Source of the DNA: Owenia fusiformis
Taxonomy: Eukaryota; Annelida; Polychaeta; Sabellida; Oweniidae
Direction: 5' to 3'
Assembly (NCBI GenBank): GCA_903813345.2
Contig: CAIIXF020000011.1
Span: 17,345,754-17,409,753, forward strand
DNA: 64,000 nucleotides
A program made the translations under genes and the position numbers. The notes below the pieces were generated by a model, which did not search any database, was not told where the DNA came from, and saw only the letters and a list, made by a program, of their open reading frames with translations. How positions within the stretch are numbered: position 1 is the stretch's first letter; each line of letters starts with the position of its first letter. This document shows, in pieces, positions 1-12,392 of this stretch.

Positions 1-3000
1 ATTATATTGAATATAAACAGAAGCGGTCATAATTTTATGAATTTTCACATTTGATTCGATTTTTATTAAAAGATGGCGTCTGCGTAAATGAACCTGAACT
101 GAGCGTCGTCTTGTTGCAGCGTCTTTATGTGTGCAAGGAATTATCATCTCCCACCTGTAATTATAGTCGTCCTTCATATAGCTCCTCAATAAGACCAAAA
201 ATATATATACTTAGTCATTCACTGCGTTTACCGTGGGAAGAAGTACTGACATCACAATGAGGATAGTCTAAAACATATTTGGGCCTAAAGAATGGGCGCC
301 CTAAGGCATGAGACAGACCACGGGCTTTGTAGTCTGTTGAAAGCTCATGGATAGGCGAAGCAACTGCCCCACTAAAATTTCAAAAAAAACATATTTATGA
401 AATTGTTACAACAAAATCTGTGAAAATGAAGTCTAGAGGTAGTTATATTCCTCTTTTTGCCTTTGTCTACTCGTGCATTTAAACTTTCCTCACAATTCCT
501 TTTATCTACTAAAAACTTCAAACACTTGATAAGAAGCTCCATTCGAAAGTCTTATTTCTAAATGGGCCTAACTTTTCATTACGGCTCTTAAATTCTTGCT
601 CGATATATTGTTTAATTTTTTCCAGCTTCGCTCTGATTAGGTTATTTAGTAAATCGAAACGCTGGGTGATAATATTTTACGTTCTTCTCGTTCATACTCC
701 ACCGTGTACTCGCTCACCGACAGTGATTTTCAATCTCAACTTCATACCTTAGTTTTCCAAGATCCTTTTTGTTACTCCCATTCGAGTAATCGGCACCCGC
801 TTGATAAGCAAACTATTACTAAATTTGATGATATACATTTCGCAATTTTCTATTTTTTCAATCAAAATTAATATACTGTAGTACTACATATGACGTGCGC
901 ATTACATTTTTCTCAATTCTTTAAGATCTGATAAAACATCGAACTTGTCTTCGGCCTATTTTGCAAAGTAGAGAAATGTATAATCTTGATAGCTCTGAAT
1001 GGACCTAACGTCTGAATATCTGGTATGAATATAGAAATTCGAAATTCAGTTTGTACGGCACATTTTTTATGAAATATTGAAATCATAAGTGCATAGCGAT
1101 GATGACAGTTTGTCATTTTATGAATTCTAAAACGTCAGATTTGAAATGAGCACAAAAAGTAAATCCGTGTTGAAACGTTTAAAAGAAATGATGCTTAAAC
1201 TTATAATTAACTTTAACAATAAACAAATTAAATTATAGAAATAATTTCTCCGCTATGCAAACAGTTTCACGTGTGTGCAGATATTAATAAAAAGTTTAAT
1301 ATTTATCATGGTATGCCGTTATACTTTGAAATGATGTTTTTTCAAAACCAAAGACTATCTATAATGAAGTATTTTGAAGGGTTAACCAATGGATCAAAGG
1401 CAGAGACAATTTTTAAAAATACAACATTAATGATATAATTTTTCTTCCATTAATAATAATTGTTTCTAAACATTGACTGTAACTTTCAATTTCTGTAATA
1501 ATTTCCAAATTTATTTTTGGATGATACATGGGCAACGGCTAATCACATAAAAATATCATTGAAAAATTGCAAAATACAGTCTTGAATTTTGCCGGTTGTA
1601 TTTATAGTTGCCATATACACAATTTTATAAATGGTTGAAAAGATATTTAAAATAAACAAAGCAATAATGGGAACAATATAATAGAATAGTACAGGGGCGT
1701 AGCAGGTTAAAAAAACAAGCGAGGTATTTGAGTCAAAGGAAACATAATATGTTATAATTAGGTTATTTCACAGCAGTCCTAGTCAATTGAAGAAATATGA
1801 ATTAAATTTTTGTAAAATTTTGAAGAGATAGTCGCCTCTCCTGCCTGGTTACGCCTATAATTGTTTGAAAATCGTTTAAAATCCTTCACAGATAAAATCC
1901 TAACCCAAGACAAAGAACCTCTTATCATTATCCCGACTCATACTAAAAATGATTAATAAAATTCTCAAAACACTTCTGTAATATCGCATATATTTAAACG
2001 GAGATAGTTGAAAAAATTTACAACTCATAAGTATTTTATTGCCCCTATTGCCCTCCAAATAAATTCTTTACAAGTGTTGGTACAATTATCATCAATAAAG
2101 TATCAATGTTAGGGTACAATTGTAACAAGCTTAATTGTCGAAATACTAATGTGTGTTACATTTCAAAGGTAAAGTAGGTATATTAGGACAATAAAGCAAT
2201 GATTGAGGGGCCATTTGAAGTCCCGCCGACGCATTTGGTGCATTTCAGGTTAGGACAGTCACAATATCTCTTTAAATTGGTAAAAAGAAATTAGTCAGTC
2301 CTCGTGATACACGTGGATGGATGAATTGTGGGAACATTGACAGAACCTAAGATAATTAGATGTCTTTTTTAAATTACATTTTCTAATATTTCTAACTGTA
2401 GTTTGAAAATATTGTCGATTTTCAATTATTTTACTCTTGTAATTGATGTGTTGGATAAGATAACATTTCAAGAAGCGCGATACGTCTTAATTGTAATGAT
2501 ACGTTGGGAAGATATTGCGACGGCTGGATGACTCGATAGCTGTGTATTATGTCAGATGTTACAACATACGAGCGTTCGGTGTTTGACAGCATCAGACACG
2601 TCCTATAGTTCGGAACAAACAGAGCAAAAACTCATCCTTTGTCTTTTCTCCATGGAAACCTAAACTCTATGACCAACTATGTAATTTCTTCAATCAGTCT
2701 TGAATATTCATATGTCAAAGTTGTCTCTAAAAATAGCTACCTTTCACGACCGCTTATATGGATACCAATCAAGGGAATAAAGGCAAAGGTTATGTTTAAT
2801 AAAAAGTCGGTATCATTGAAAAGGTTCAAAGTCTTCGAGTCTGAATCGCTATAGGAAGGATTTTATTTCATTCGTCGTAATATCTTTAATTCGACCGTGT
2901 CTATATCAACAGACTAGACGAACAATTGGACGTGGTTTGTGGGAGATGAGAACAATATGGATGTTTTGATACCCCTTTACCTTCGCAGTTGAATCGGATG

Positions 3001-3980
3001 CCTTTTCTATACAATAGGACCCTGAATGACTTTTTCAAAGTGACGTGGTGATCTGTTAGGACCAACCTATTTTCCTGGCCACACCAATTGCGCTTTGAAT
3101 ACAATATTCGGAATGTCATATCAAAATGATTTGTGGCTTAATTTGACAAAGATATCGCCAATCTTAGCTACGGGATTTATTGTTTTCAATCATGATTCCA
3201 AGCTATGTATTTCAAATAAAGTGCAATAATAATGTGTTGACTTTCTTTTCATTTCATCCTTTCCATGATTCTCAAGTACCTAGCTCATTTATTGCCCGGG
3301 TTTATTTCCCGTCTCTTCCCAGAGTATATGTGTTCCTATATGTGTACATGTGTTCCTCGTACTGTGTTTTTCTGGTTTATTGCGTGAATGCACAGCCATC
3401 TGAACTCCCTCGTCCCCCACGTTTTTATCGGATTCAATCTCGGGGATTCAACGTACTTTAGGAGGAATTGGATTAATCACAGAAATTACAATAAATACTA
3501 CCCCCCCCCCCCCCCCCAGTGTCAGAAATGGCAGAAAGGTTTATTGAGTAATAGTAGACTAGTAATGGACTTATTCACCTTGGATCTCTATTTTGCCAAC
3601 TCATATTTGGAATAAGAAATAAAGACCGTTAATGTACGATTGGTGAGATTTCTGACCAGCGATGATCTATTGCCACAAATTGGTCTCACATCAAGAATCC
3701 AAGACGTAGAAAAATATCATCACATTTTAACTTTTGTTTATTATTTAGCAATGAAAATATCTCTACAAAATGGTATCAAGTAGCACTTCATGAATATTTC
3801 ATGAGATATTTCATTCATGAATGGAACACAAAATACCCGATAGAACTACATATGATCTGTTGATGTAGGTTTGTTGTGAAGTATTTATATTGAGCATTGA
3901 GCCTCTTTTGTCCCTTTGGTTTATGAAGACTTTCACGCTCCAGATTAGAGAAAGGGCGAGGGATTATGGTATTGGTTAAG
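1..3980. other. Gene-free upstream intergenic DNA
   Basis: AT-rich sequence with no reading frame that resembles a known protein. An AAGATGGCG motif (YY1-like) lies at about 70-78, but the frame it opens stops after a few codons. A 17-base C run lies at 3501-3517. An ACAGGGGCGTAGC string near 1691 resembles the ends of dispersed repeats elsewhere in the window (compare the opposite-strand form near 22800), so a repeat remnant may start there. I see no other structure. Confidence 0.6.
3501..3517. repeat. Poly-C tract (17 C)
   Basis: An uninterrupted run of 17 C. Shorter C or G runs of 9-12 recur at 4218-4229, 4999-5008 (followed by nine A), 13765-13776, 20798-20808 (G), 43846-43854 (G), 52660-52671 and 53361-53371 (G, preceded by eight T). 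In DNA this AT-rich such runs stand out. Their exact lengths are the bases most likely to be misread in the assembly. Confidence 0.9.
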
Positions 3981-4012
3981 CCACCTGTGCCCGGCCGTGT
4001 CCCGGCAGGTGG
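3981..4012. promoter_or_regulatory. GC-rich paired E-box hairpin, possible regulatory site
   Basis: CCACCTG at 3981-3987 is mirrored by CAGGTGG at 4006-4012, with a CCGG-rich core between. The block is a small inverted repeat carrying two CACCTG/CAGGTG E-boxes in opposite orientation, the arrangement bound by Snail and ZEB type repressors. It stands out against AT-rich surroundings 2.7 kb upstream of the POU3 start. Any regulatory role is inference. Confidence 0.3.
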
Positions 4013-6415
4013 AACGATTGCGTGAACGTAGATAGGCATAAAGCAAATTCCTCTGTTCCGTGGGATGACACTGATTTCTATTTATGAGGTTTTTGGCATG
4101 TCAAGTATTCATTTGAAACAATTGATGTTTATTTCATCCATCTGTGTGAATCGGATATAATAAAAGCAAAACAAATACGTATCTTAATTACCAACGGACT
4201 TGGCCACCTACAAATCGCCCCCCCCCCCCTCCACATCCACCTACTTAGATTGCTGGTGTTAGAGGAGGTCTTACTGACCACGATCTGGTAGAAACTCGAT
4301 AGCCTTTTTATCACCGAAGTTTATCTAGCAAATTGTTTGTCAAACTGAGTGTGAAATGATCCTAAATGGCCTTGATTTGAGCACCCAATTAAAAGGGATT
4401 AACTAGAGATTAACGGATTAGTCTACTCTAGGAAAAGAGCCAGATTTTTAATATTTTGAATTATTTTTGATCAACCCATAAGCTGCCAGTGTTGTGGACT
4501 AGCACTAATTAGAACATTAAGATAAAAACTATTATAGCTCGGTATTTTCGAACCCAAGTGTTGCAAGTTGAAAGAGAAACACAAACATTTAGACACTTTG
4601 TTCTTTTACAGGTTTAGACCATGAAAAATTCACCAATTTTACGGGTCGTTTTTATTCTGAAGATCACAGAAAATTTGAACACTTCAATTTCAGGGTTTTT
4701 ACAGGATATCCGTATGGTCACTTTGTAGATGGTTATCGCTTGATTGTTGTTGATTCTGGCTGAAACTGGAACAAGTAAATTGTTGTCATTACGGTGCCAT
4801 CAAGTCTGACGTAATCTACCTTTTATAGAATATTGAAGGAAGTACATTTTGCATTCCGTAACAATTTGTTTACACGATGACACTGTCTAGCTAAATGTTT
4901 TTCTTTGATCATCATCATCGGAAAGAAATGTATATATCCGCTGAAGAAGTGGCATTTTGCTGACACCATGAGAAATCATGTCCTTCTATTAGTTCCTTCC
5001 CCCCCCCCAAAAAAAAACAGAAAGATGTGATGAGTACACATTTTGATCCATAAAGGTATTTCACGACTGAAGGAATACTCTGGTTTAACAGTGGGATGAG
5101 CATCAGTATCTTCGATTTGCAAGGTGGTTTGTGAATTGAGAATTGGCTGGAGTATCAGAAAGTTTTGTTCGCATTACCATTGACTCTGTAGATGTCCCAT
5201 GATATAATAAATACTTGGGTCTAGTCCAGTTATTTTGTTCACGTAGATCAGTTTTTCATTCCTGGTAGCCTTATCAGCTGATTGAATCTTGGTCAAATAG
5301 AACATCCCTTACTGTCACATTGCACAAGATACTATCTAGTTTTGTCATTATGGCAATAATAGTGTCAACTCAACTGCTAATTGCTGATAAAATCTTCTCA
5401 CAAGAACCAATCTCAAGTTCAATTTCATGCTAAATTTCTGACAGTATTTGGCTGACATTTAGAAATGCTTTAATTGTTATCAATTTGGGATTCCTCGATT
5501 TTTTGAATTGGAATTAGTATTTAATCTGCTAATTTGTTGATCGACCAGTTGCTGATCTTTTAACATCAAAACAGTTTCATACAAGGGAGGGTCAACGTAC
5601 AACGAACATGTTATTTAGAAAGCAAGGGATTATCCAATTCTTATTGTTGAATTATTATCCCATTAAGCTTGCGGAGTGAATTAAATTGTTTGGATAAAAA
5701 TGTTATCCCTTAAATAAATGTTTAGCCACTGTTCTAGCGTTGAAAATACCATGCTAGACTTTATGTCTGTACAGTGAGAAACTGTCAACATAAGGAAACG
5801 GGCATAAAATAATAAAAATATGACTCCGTGTCTTCCGCTTTGAGCCTCTGCGCTTTATGAAAGCTTTTTATTGACAAATTCAAGCGAGTAGAGACCCCTA
5901 AATTCATTAACTTGTTTGCGCATTGTCCGACAGTTCTCTCATGTTTCACAGTGGTTGTGAGATTTCGTGCTGTATATGCAATTTTCCATGTGATTTACCC
6001 AATAGTTTTACTTATTTTGAAATGATATCTGTTATTGAGACCCACCCTGTCTCAATGTATGTAGAGAATTCCAAGAATCTGCGAGGTCTACATCTAAGCT
6101 GACGACGAGGCCTTAAAATGCTGGCAATAATATCTGTTATGTGCCGAGAATGTCATGAAAAATGGTGTATGTTTATATATTATATGAGGATTATTTCTCA
6201 ATTTATTTCACATTTTCTGATCGCTACATCAGTGTGATTAAATCTGCGATAGTCAAGATACTGACGGGTGACGGTACATAGGGAGGTACACCAGTATAAT
6301 AGGACAGATATACTTACAGGATCCGTTGATACAAACAATACATTCATTTACCGAAACAATAAATTACCGCTTTTAGTGCGAGTGATCCATATTTGTGTAC
6401 ATACACTTTCATTAG
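4013..6415. other. Gene-free DNA immediately upstream of the POU3 promoter
   Basis: No credible coding frame. It contains the C-tracts at 4218-4229 and 4999-5008 and otherwise unremarkable AT-rich sequence. As the 5' flank of a developmental transcription factor gene it is a reasonable place for enhancers, but nothing in the sequence alone defines one. Confidence 0.5.
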
Positions 6416-6687
6416 CGTCAACCAATCAGAACACAGGGATGTAGTGATATCTGAAAATTTGCTCCGCGGATTCTGTCAATCTTCTGCGCTTAGCCAATCA
6501 GCGACGCTCGTCTTCATTGACCTGCGCATTTGTAAGGAGAACCGTCAGCTTGAAACTCATTGTAGATGTTAGCTATTCAATAGAGAGAGTGCGCATGCAT
6601 ATCATATACAAGTTTAGTAGAGTTAGCTGTTTTAAAAGTCAGGACATAACGCATATATTGGATTGTTAAGAAGGACAGTGTATACAA
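6416..6687 (+). promoter_or_regulatory. Likely proximal promoter and 5' leader of the POU3 gene
   Basis: Two CCAATCA boxes lie at 6422-6428 and 6493-6499, in the same orientation and 71 bases apart. A TATA-like TTTTAAAA lies at 6630-6637, about 55 bases before the first ATG. Sequence between the CCAAT boxes is more GC-rich than its surroundings. NF-Y type CCAAT boxes just upstream of the coding sequence are common in animal developmental genes. The transcription start cannot be fixed from sequence. If the TATA-like site is used, the leader is very short, so a TATA-less start nearer the second CCAAT box is equally possible. Confidence 0.5.
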
Positions 6688-7938
6688 ATGATGGCCACGA
6701 CGACTGCGAATCCATACGTCGTGAATAACACGGGTGGCATACCAACTAGCCTAGTACAAGGCTTGGACATAGAACGGGACACAATGCAAAACACTGGTTA
6801 TATACACAGAGACGATATGAAATATATGTCAGCACAACAGAATGGACATCACCTGTCTCATCAATGGGGTGTTTTACAACACACTGATACTAGTCACTGG
6901 GGCCAAACTATGGCCCAGGCTCACCACATGTACGGCCGCGCCGAGCAGGACATTAAACCACAAGCAGAAGCTCCCCTGCATCACCGGGGGCCCGGGGGAC
7001 AACAAATACACCCGGCTCACGGTTGGGCTACACCTGTAACGTCAATGCAGACACATCTCGGTATGAACATGAATCTGAGTAATGGGGGACTAGGGGCACC
7101 CCCTCTTCAGCACCCTGGGTACGGCATGAATGGAATGATGTCCCCGAGCCAGGGGCTACATCATCTTAGAGACATACGTGAAAGCGATGGTTCCGAATAC
7201 GCGGACCATCACGATCTAGCGTCTGACGAAGACGCACCAACATCGGACGATTTAGAAGCGTTTGCAAAACAGTTCAAACAGAGGAGAATAAAATTAGGAT
7301 TCACACAAGCCGACGTTGGACTTGCTTTGGGCACACTCTATGGTAACGTATTTAGTCAAACTACCATTTGTAGATTCGAGGCATTACAACTCAGTTTTAA
7401 AAATATGTGCAAATTGAAACCCCTCTTGCAAAAATGGCTCGAGGAAGCAGACTCTACCACTGGCAATCCTACTAGTATTGACAAAATAGCAGCTCAGGGG
7501 CGTAAGAGGAAAAAGCGCACAAGTATCGAAGTGACAGTAAAAGGAGCGCTCGAGAATCATTTTCTAAAAGTGCCCAAGCCGGCCGCCCAAGAGATTCAAC
7601 ACCTAGCAGACTCGTTACAACTCGAGAAAGAAGTCGTGCGAGTTTGGTTCTGTAACAGACGACAGAAAGAAAAGAGAATGACTCCGCCAGTAATGGGCCC
7701 AAATGGTGAGATTTTGTTGCCAGATTCCATGCAAAATTCGCCGCAATCCCAGCATGAATCCCCGCTTCACGTGAATCATGGTTCCCCCGGGAGTATGCAC
7801 CAACACGGGGGAGGGTCACCGTTGATGCAACATACGTCAATCCCATCCCCATATTCCGTGCCACCACAATCTTCAACGTCACCTACAATGACTTCTACAG
7901 GGTATCACTCATACACAACCCATACGAGCCATTCGTAG
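6688..7938 (+). CDS. POU3F: Class III POU-homeodomain transcription factor (Brn1/2/4 type)
   Basis: Nuclear sequence-specific transcription factor of the class III POU family, known in animals for roles in neural and ectodermal development. The 416-residue protein has a POU-specific domain at about residues 184-256, a short linker (257-270) with TSIDKIAAQ, and a homeodomain at about 271-330. The homeodomain starts in the basic GRKRKKR and ends in the helix-3 motif [11 protein letters not shown] (320-330), with the POU-class cysteine. LSHQW (56-60) and QDIKP (87-91) match short islands kept in vertebrate Brn proteins. The N-terminus is otherwise His/Gln/Gly/Met-rich, and the C-terminus is Ser/His/Pro-rich. 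One uninterrupted exon fits this typically intronless class. Two adjacent ATGs occur at 6688 and 6691. The second has the better context (A at -3, G at +4) and gives MATTTANPY, close to the usual MATAA start, so 415 residues is likely. The class is certain; which vertebrate paralogue it matches best is not meaningful, since one invertebrate gene usually corresponds to all four. Confidence 0.97.
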   Translation: MMATTTANPYVVNNTGGIPTSLVQGLDIERDTMQNTGYIHRDDMKYMSAQQNGHHLSHQWGVLQHTDTSHWGQTMAQAHHMYGRAEQDIKPQAEAPLHHRGPGGQQIHPAHGWATPVTSMQTHLGMNMNLSNGGLGAPPLQHPGYGMNGMMSPSQGLHHLRDIRESDGSEYADHHDLASDEDAPTSDDLEAFAKQFKQRRIKLGFTQADVGLALGTLYGNVFSQTTICRFEALQLSFKNMCKLKPLLQKWLEEADSTTGNPTSIDKIAAQGRKRKKRTSIEVTVKGALENHFLKVPKPAAQEIQHLADSLQLEKEVVRVWFCNRRQKEKRMTPPVMGPNGEILLPDSMQNSPQSQHESPLHVNHGSPGSMHQHGGGSPLMQHTSIPSPYSVPPQSSTSPTMTSTGYHSYTTHTSHS

Positions 7939-8436
7939 AATCCCCAAACCTCAGCATTATGCATGGACTTCTCTAATAGGAAGCCTTGTTCATGAAACTC
8001 GTGTCAAACCGAGCATTGATCCGCAACCAGGAACAACTTGGACATTCCAAGCGCGATGGACATGTCACGGGCTTGAAGCCTGAAGCGACACCTGTCGGAA
8101 TATATCCCTGTTACGTCACCGGGACGTTGAAGCAGACGACAATAACAACAACGACTGCACAAGCTCTAGTGACATTCAGTGAATCACATGGAATCAGATG
8201 AGTATTGTATTTTGTTGATCCCTCAGCAAAAATGAACAGTGACATTACTTGAACGATCCAAATCTACTCATTTTGAACTTAGGGACGTTCTCCTAAAATC
8301 AAGTCAGCAATCAGAAAAGTATAATATATATAAATAGTGTATATATTGACATTAGTAATTATATTAATAATATATGCCTAGATCTCATGATAGGTGAATT
8401 GGGTATATAGTACACTGCAAATAAAAGCTTATTGGT
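7939..8436 (+). other. Probable 3' UTR of POU3 with poly(A) signal
   Basis: Sequence after the TAG stop has no coding signature. The first AATAAA is at 8420-8425. A second at 8709-8714 is followed by a GT-rich stretch and is an equally good candidate. The mRNA 3' end is therefore probably near 8440 or 8735; the choice is inference. Confidence 0.45.
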
Positions 8437-11391
8437 ATTCATGATACGTTGCCCTAAAAGATTTATTGACACAAAATTGCACTTCACTTGGTTCTGAACA
8501 GGGTACATCTCGTGTTAAAAACACAAAACCCTCTGAATCAACCTATATTCATATTTTGTAACCTTTTGCTCATTTTTGAAAATACACTTGAATTTAAAAA
8601 ATCGAAAATTCACCTGTTAAATGAAAGCAACGCTGAATGAGCTCCTGTGTTAAGATTTTTACACCTTTGTTGGTTTATGTGGGTCAAAAGAATCGTAAAG
8701 AATTGTGGAATAAATATCAATGACTGTCTGTTTCAATATCAAATTTTGTTTTGATATCATTGATCTAAAGAGTTACCAATAGCTTGGATGATATTTTATG
8801 ACAGACTCGAACAAATTGAAAAAGATTATACCCATTTTGAGCAATAATATCCTTCCCCCGAGGCAGCCCTTTTTATAAGCGCTAATACTGCAGACATCTT
8901 AGTTATTAGAGAAGTGTTAATTTGATAATGCCGTTTAATACCCATCACTTTACACAGATTTTAGAGAAACATGCAAATTAAACATTTATTTTCGGTCTGC
9001 AATAATACGCCATATTTATTTTCGAACTTAAATGAAAATTAATGATGTTTTCAAAATACAGCTAATTTGATAAAATCCTAAATTTGATTTTGACATAATT
9101 CAAAACCGATTAATTCACTCCTGAAACATTTAAGCTGTTCCGATATGATATACATTTTAATGTCAAATTTAATCCCATTTATGTCGTGTTTTATCTAAAA
9201 AATCATGGTTGTAAAATTTTAATAGTGGAACATGTTTTAAAAAACACATTTATTATAACGTCTAAAAAGCACAGGAAAGTGTGTAGGCCTTCAATGGAGG
9301 AATATTTGCTGAAAAATCCTATTCATATGTGATGCTTTCAAATCGCTATTCACACCACAGCAGCAGCTGGGTCTTCCTATATATCTACGTCTAGTTTCTT
9401 TATTTCGTTATCCTACAATATCAGCTCATGCATTCATCGTAGGTCAATATGCGCTCAACTATTTTCTAAAAAACAAAACCATCATTTTGTTTTTTAGGTT
9501 GTGTTATTCTTATGAAGTGAATTGTCAATAGAAAATCATATGAAAATGATGGTATTTTTAAATTGCCTCTGACGATATTTCAATTAAAATTAAAATCACC
9601 TTTCAAAAGTAACAAACTGGTGCCTTGGATTCTGTTCAATAACCTATTAAAAAATACTATTGACTGGTGTTGTAACGTTGTAGAATTTTATATGTTTGAA
9701 CATCTTCACCAAAGCAAGCGAAACTGACCCGCAATATCGTATCTTTTACACCCATCCGCTGAAATACCAAAACATGTCTTTCTCATTTGTAATTTCTCCA
9801 TTTTCCATCCCCGTTTTCTGTAATTTTCTTTGACTTTGTAAATCTATTGCAAATTGCTAAATTGATTTTTGAACTATAACTTCTCGCGATCTATTTGATA
9901 ATAATTGTTTATTAAAAAGCTGGTATTTTTGTTTTTATAACCCACGTTGAACTTTTGTCATCTATTTCATATTGCAAGGGTCCCCTCTGGCTTAACATAA
10001 TAATTATTTCAACATCATATTTTACTTTATTACACGTTCACTTGTACTTAATAATTAAATCTTAATGAATCCTGAACATTAAACTAAAATATCATTTAAT
10101 TATAACTTCCAATAAAGCATGTGTAACTTACAGCAGCTTTTTAATGCCTTCAAACATACTCTTAAAACTAAAATATCGGCATCTTGACTTCATTTCATAA
10201 AGTTGAATGACCCTCGTATTTTATATATGTATTTTATGTTTTCTATTTTCCTCTGGTTTTGCTCTAGTTTAAATATTCTTTCCTCCTTGATTTAAGTAAC
10301 TATGGGAAATAACCCTGCGTTAGATTAGTACCCAAACCCCTCGTTGTACCGTCATTTTGAGATACTTTAATAAAGGGTACGCGGGGATGACAACTATAAA
10401 GTGGGAAAGGTAGCATTTGTATATTCTTGGAGTAACTATAGACAATTCTAAAGTAAATTATACTAACAGGAGGTTCGAGCCAAGCTTTCCTAATTAAATT
10501 TGCCCCAATAAAAGGGGCATATTTGCTGCTATCTAAAGCAACTCAATATTGGAAATTGGCCTTAATTTGTATCTGGAAAACCTTATAGTTGCTCATACAG
10601 AACATTATAATTGACGTTAATTGCGAGATAGACAATTTCTAACAAGTTTTGGATGTTTTGTCGTTGTAAGTCTCTTCTTAGTTTACTGTCAATGTCTACG
10701 AGCATCACACATTGCATCAGAGGGGTATACCCTTACGCAATCAGTTTCGAATTCAATCGCTTTGTTATTTCCCTAGCTCTGTTTGTTTTCTTTGCCTTTT
10801 AGACTTTCGGAGCTAGCAACTTCATATTTGTGAATGTTTTTTTTATCTTATAGAAAGTAAGACTATTTTTATACAAGTGTATTTTCAAAAATGGGCAAGC
10901 AAGGTTTCTCAAAAACCGAGTTTTCCCGATCTGCGGAAATCATGGTCTTCTAACAAGCAAAATGTGTTCAGTTCCATCACTCTAGACATCAATGATTTTG
11001 TCACATACCGTTAGTCATGTCCATATTCTATTTGGGGATATAGCAAGGGTGTCATGATGCTTAGAGATTGCCCCTTAAGCTCTTTGAGGATAAATCTCAA
11101 AAACAAATACATGCATGGGATAGATAGAAACTTCTGGCATAGAAAAATCATTCGTCTTGCTAAATGTCATTTCAATTTCAGTTTACAGTTAAGATTGATG
11201 TAGAATCAGTATGGATATTCTGGTCCTTCTGAGAAGTTATTAGAAACTTGGGATATAATATCAACTGGAACATATCACTGCTTTTAAGGTACCACTCTTC
11301 GAAATTGGGCATATTCCGTTCTCCGCAGAGAAATTTTGAAAATTAGAGAATTTTTGACAATTTCTTGGTGCTAAAATGCTCTCGTCATCAT

Positions 11392-11452
11392 GTTCCAAAT
11401 TTCATAATTCATATTCCAAGTTCATAATTCATATTCCAAGTTCATAATTCAT
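11392..11452. repeat. 20-bp tandem repeat, about three copies
   Basis: A unit containing TTCCAAGTTCATAATTCATA repeats head to tail with period 20. The first copy is slightly diverged and the next two nearly identical. It is a short simple array, probably from replication slippage. Confidence 0.85.
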
Positions 11453-12325
11453 AACTCCTGATTTGCATAATTTATTGCAAGATTATATCGATAAGTACAT
11501 AAATTATATATTCTAAACAAATTTGTAATTTCAGGTGTACTATCTATTTTTAAGTTTCTCCCACTTTATGATGTTAAATGTATTCAATTTGCATATTATG
11601 TTTATATTTACGTATATTTCATATCATTGTAATCTTTGTAATATGTTTTACATTCCATAAAACGTTCCATTTATAGCTCTACATTCCAAAGAAAAGATAT
11701 AATGGCTATGAATTTATCATTCCATAATTCTCAAATTAATTTTAGCTATTCTATATCAATTTAAGTATTTATCGTATCATATATTTTAGTTGAAAACAAA
11801 ATAATTCATTATCGGTGTAAACTTTTGATAATCAATCATAAACTTGTATTTATTATGAATACATTTTGTAGTAAAATGTTTCTGAATTTGTATCTAATCT
11901 AGTATGGACAATCTGTCACAGAGCTAAGATTCAGCGATGAGTATTATATTATGAGGTCACTATCTCCCATGGGAAAGTCGTTCAGACTCATAAGATACAC
12001 GAGTATGAACCATTGGTTTTTGCGACTATAATTGAAACACATGGCTTTACAAATTGTCGGAGCTAATGCACCCATTTCCATGGTCAATTTTGGCATTCAT
12101 CAATAGTACTATCATACAGAGAGATTTTTCTCAGACTGAATGTTGTTGTAATATTACTGTCAAATATAGCACGTTGGGTTTTGTTTAGTTCTAGACCATT
12201 AGTTAGGGTCTGAGAATGACTGGTGTCTAACGAGAGTGACATTTATTGAACTATTGTATATAAGAGCTACCATCTCATTTGTACATACAGTCATTATTGA
12301 GGCATTGCATGTACTGTCAGATTTA

Positions 12326-12392
12326 TTTTGTGTGAACACCAATCAGGGACGTTCGTATTTTTTGTGTGAACACCGTTGAATACGTTCGTTTT
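12326..12392. repeat. Two-copy direct repeat (about 33 bp)
   Basis: TTTTGTGTGAACACC followed by a short variable stretch and ACGTTCGT occurs twice in tandem. It is a local duplication with no visible function. Confidence 0.7.

Noticed and set aside
434-450. let-7-like GAGGTAG string
   Set aside because: Only the seed matches; the sequence diverges after it and no hairpin forms.
6842-7039. 65-codon frame overlapping POU3 in another frame
   Set aside because: Composition follows from the conserved gene in the main frame; there is no support for dual coding.
7472-7882. 136-codon minus-strand frame inside POU3
   Set aside because: A shadow of the POU-homeodomain coding sequence; no resemblance to a protein family.
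10500-10522. Terminator-like GCCCC/GGGGC hairpin
   Set aside because: Bacterial-type terminators are not meaningful in this animal sequence, and no gene precedes it.
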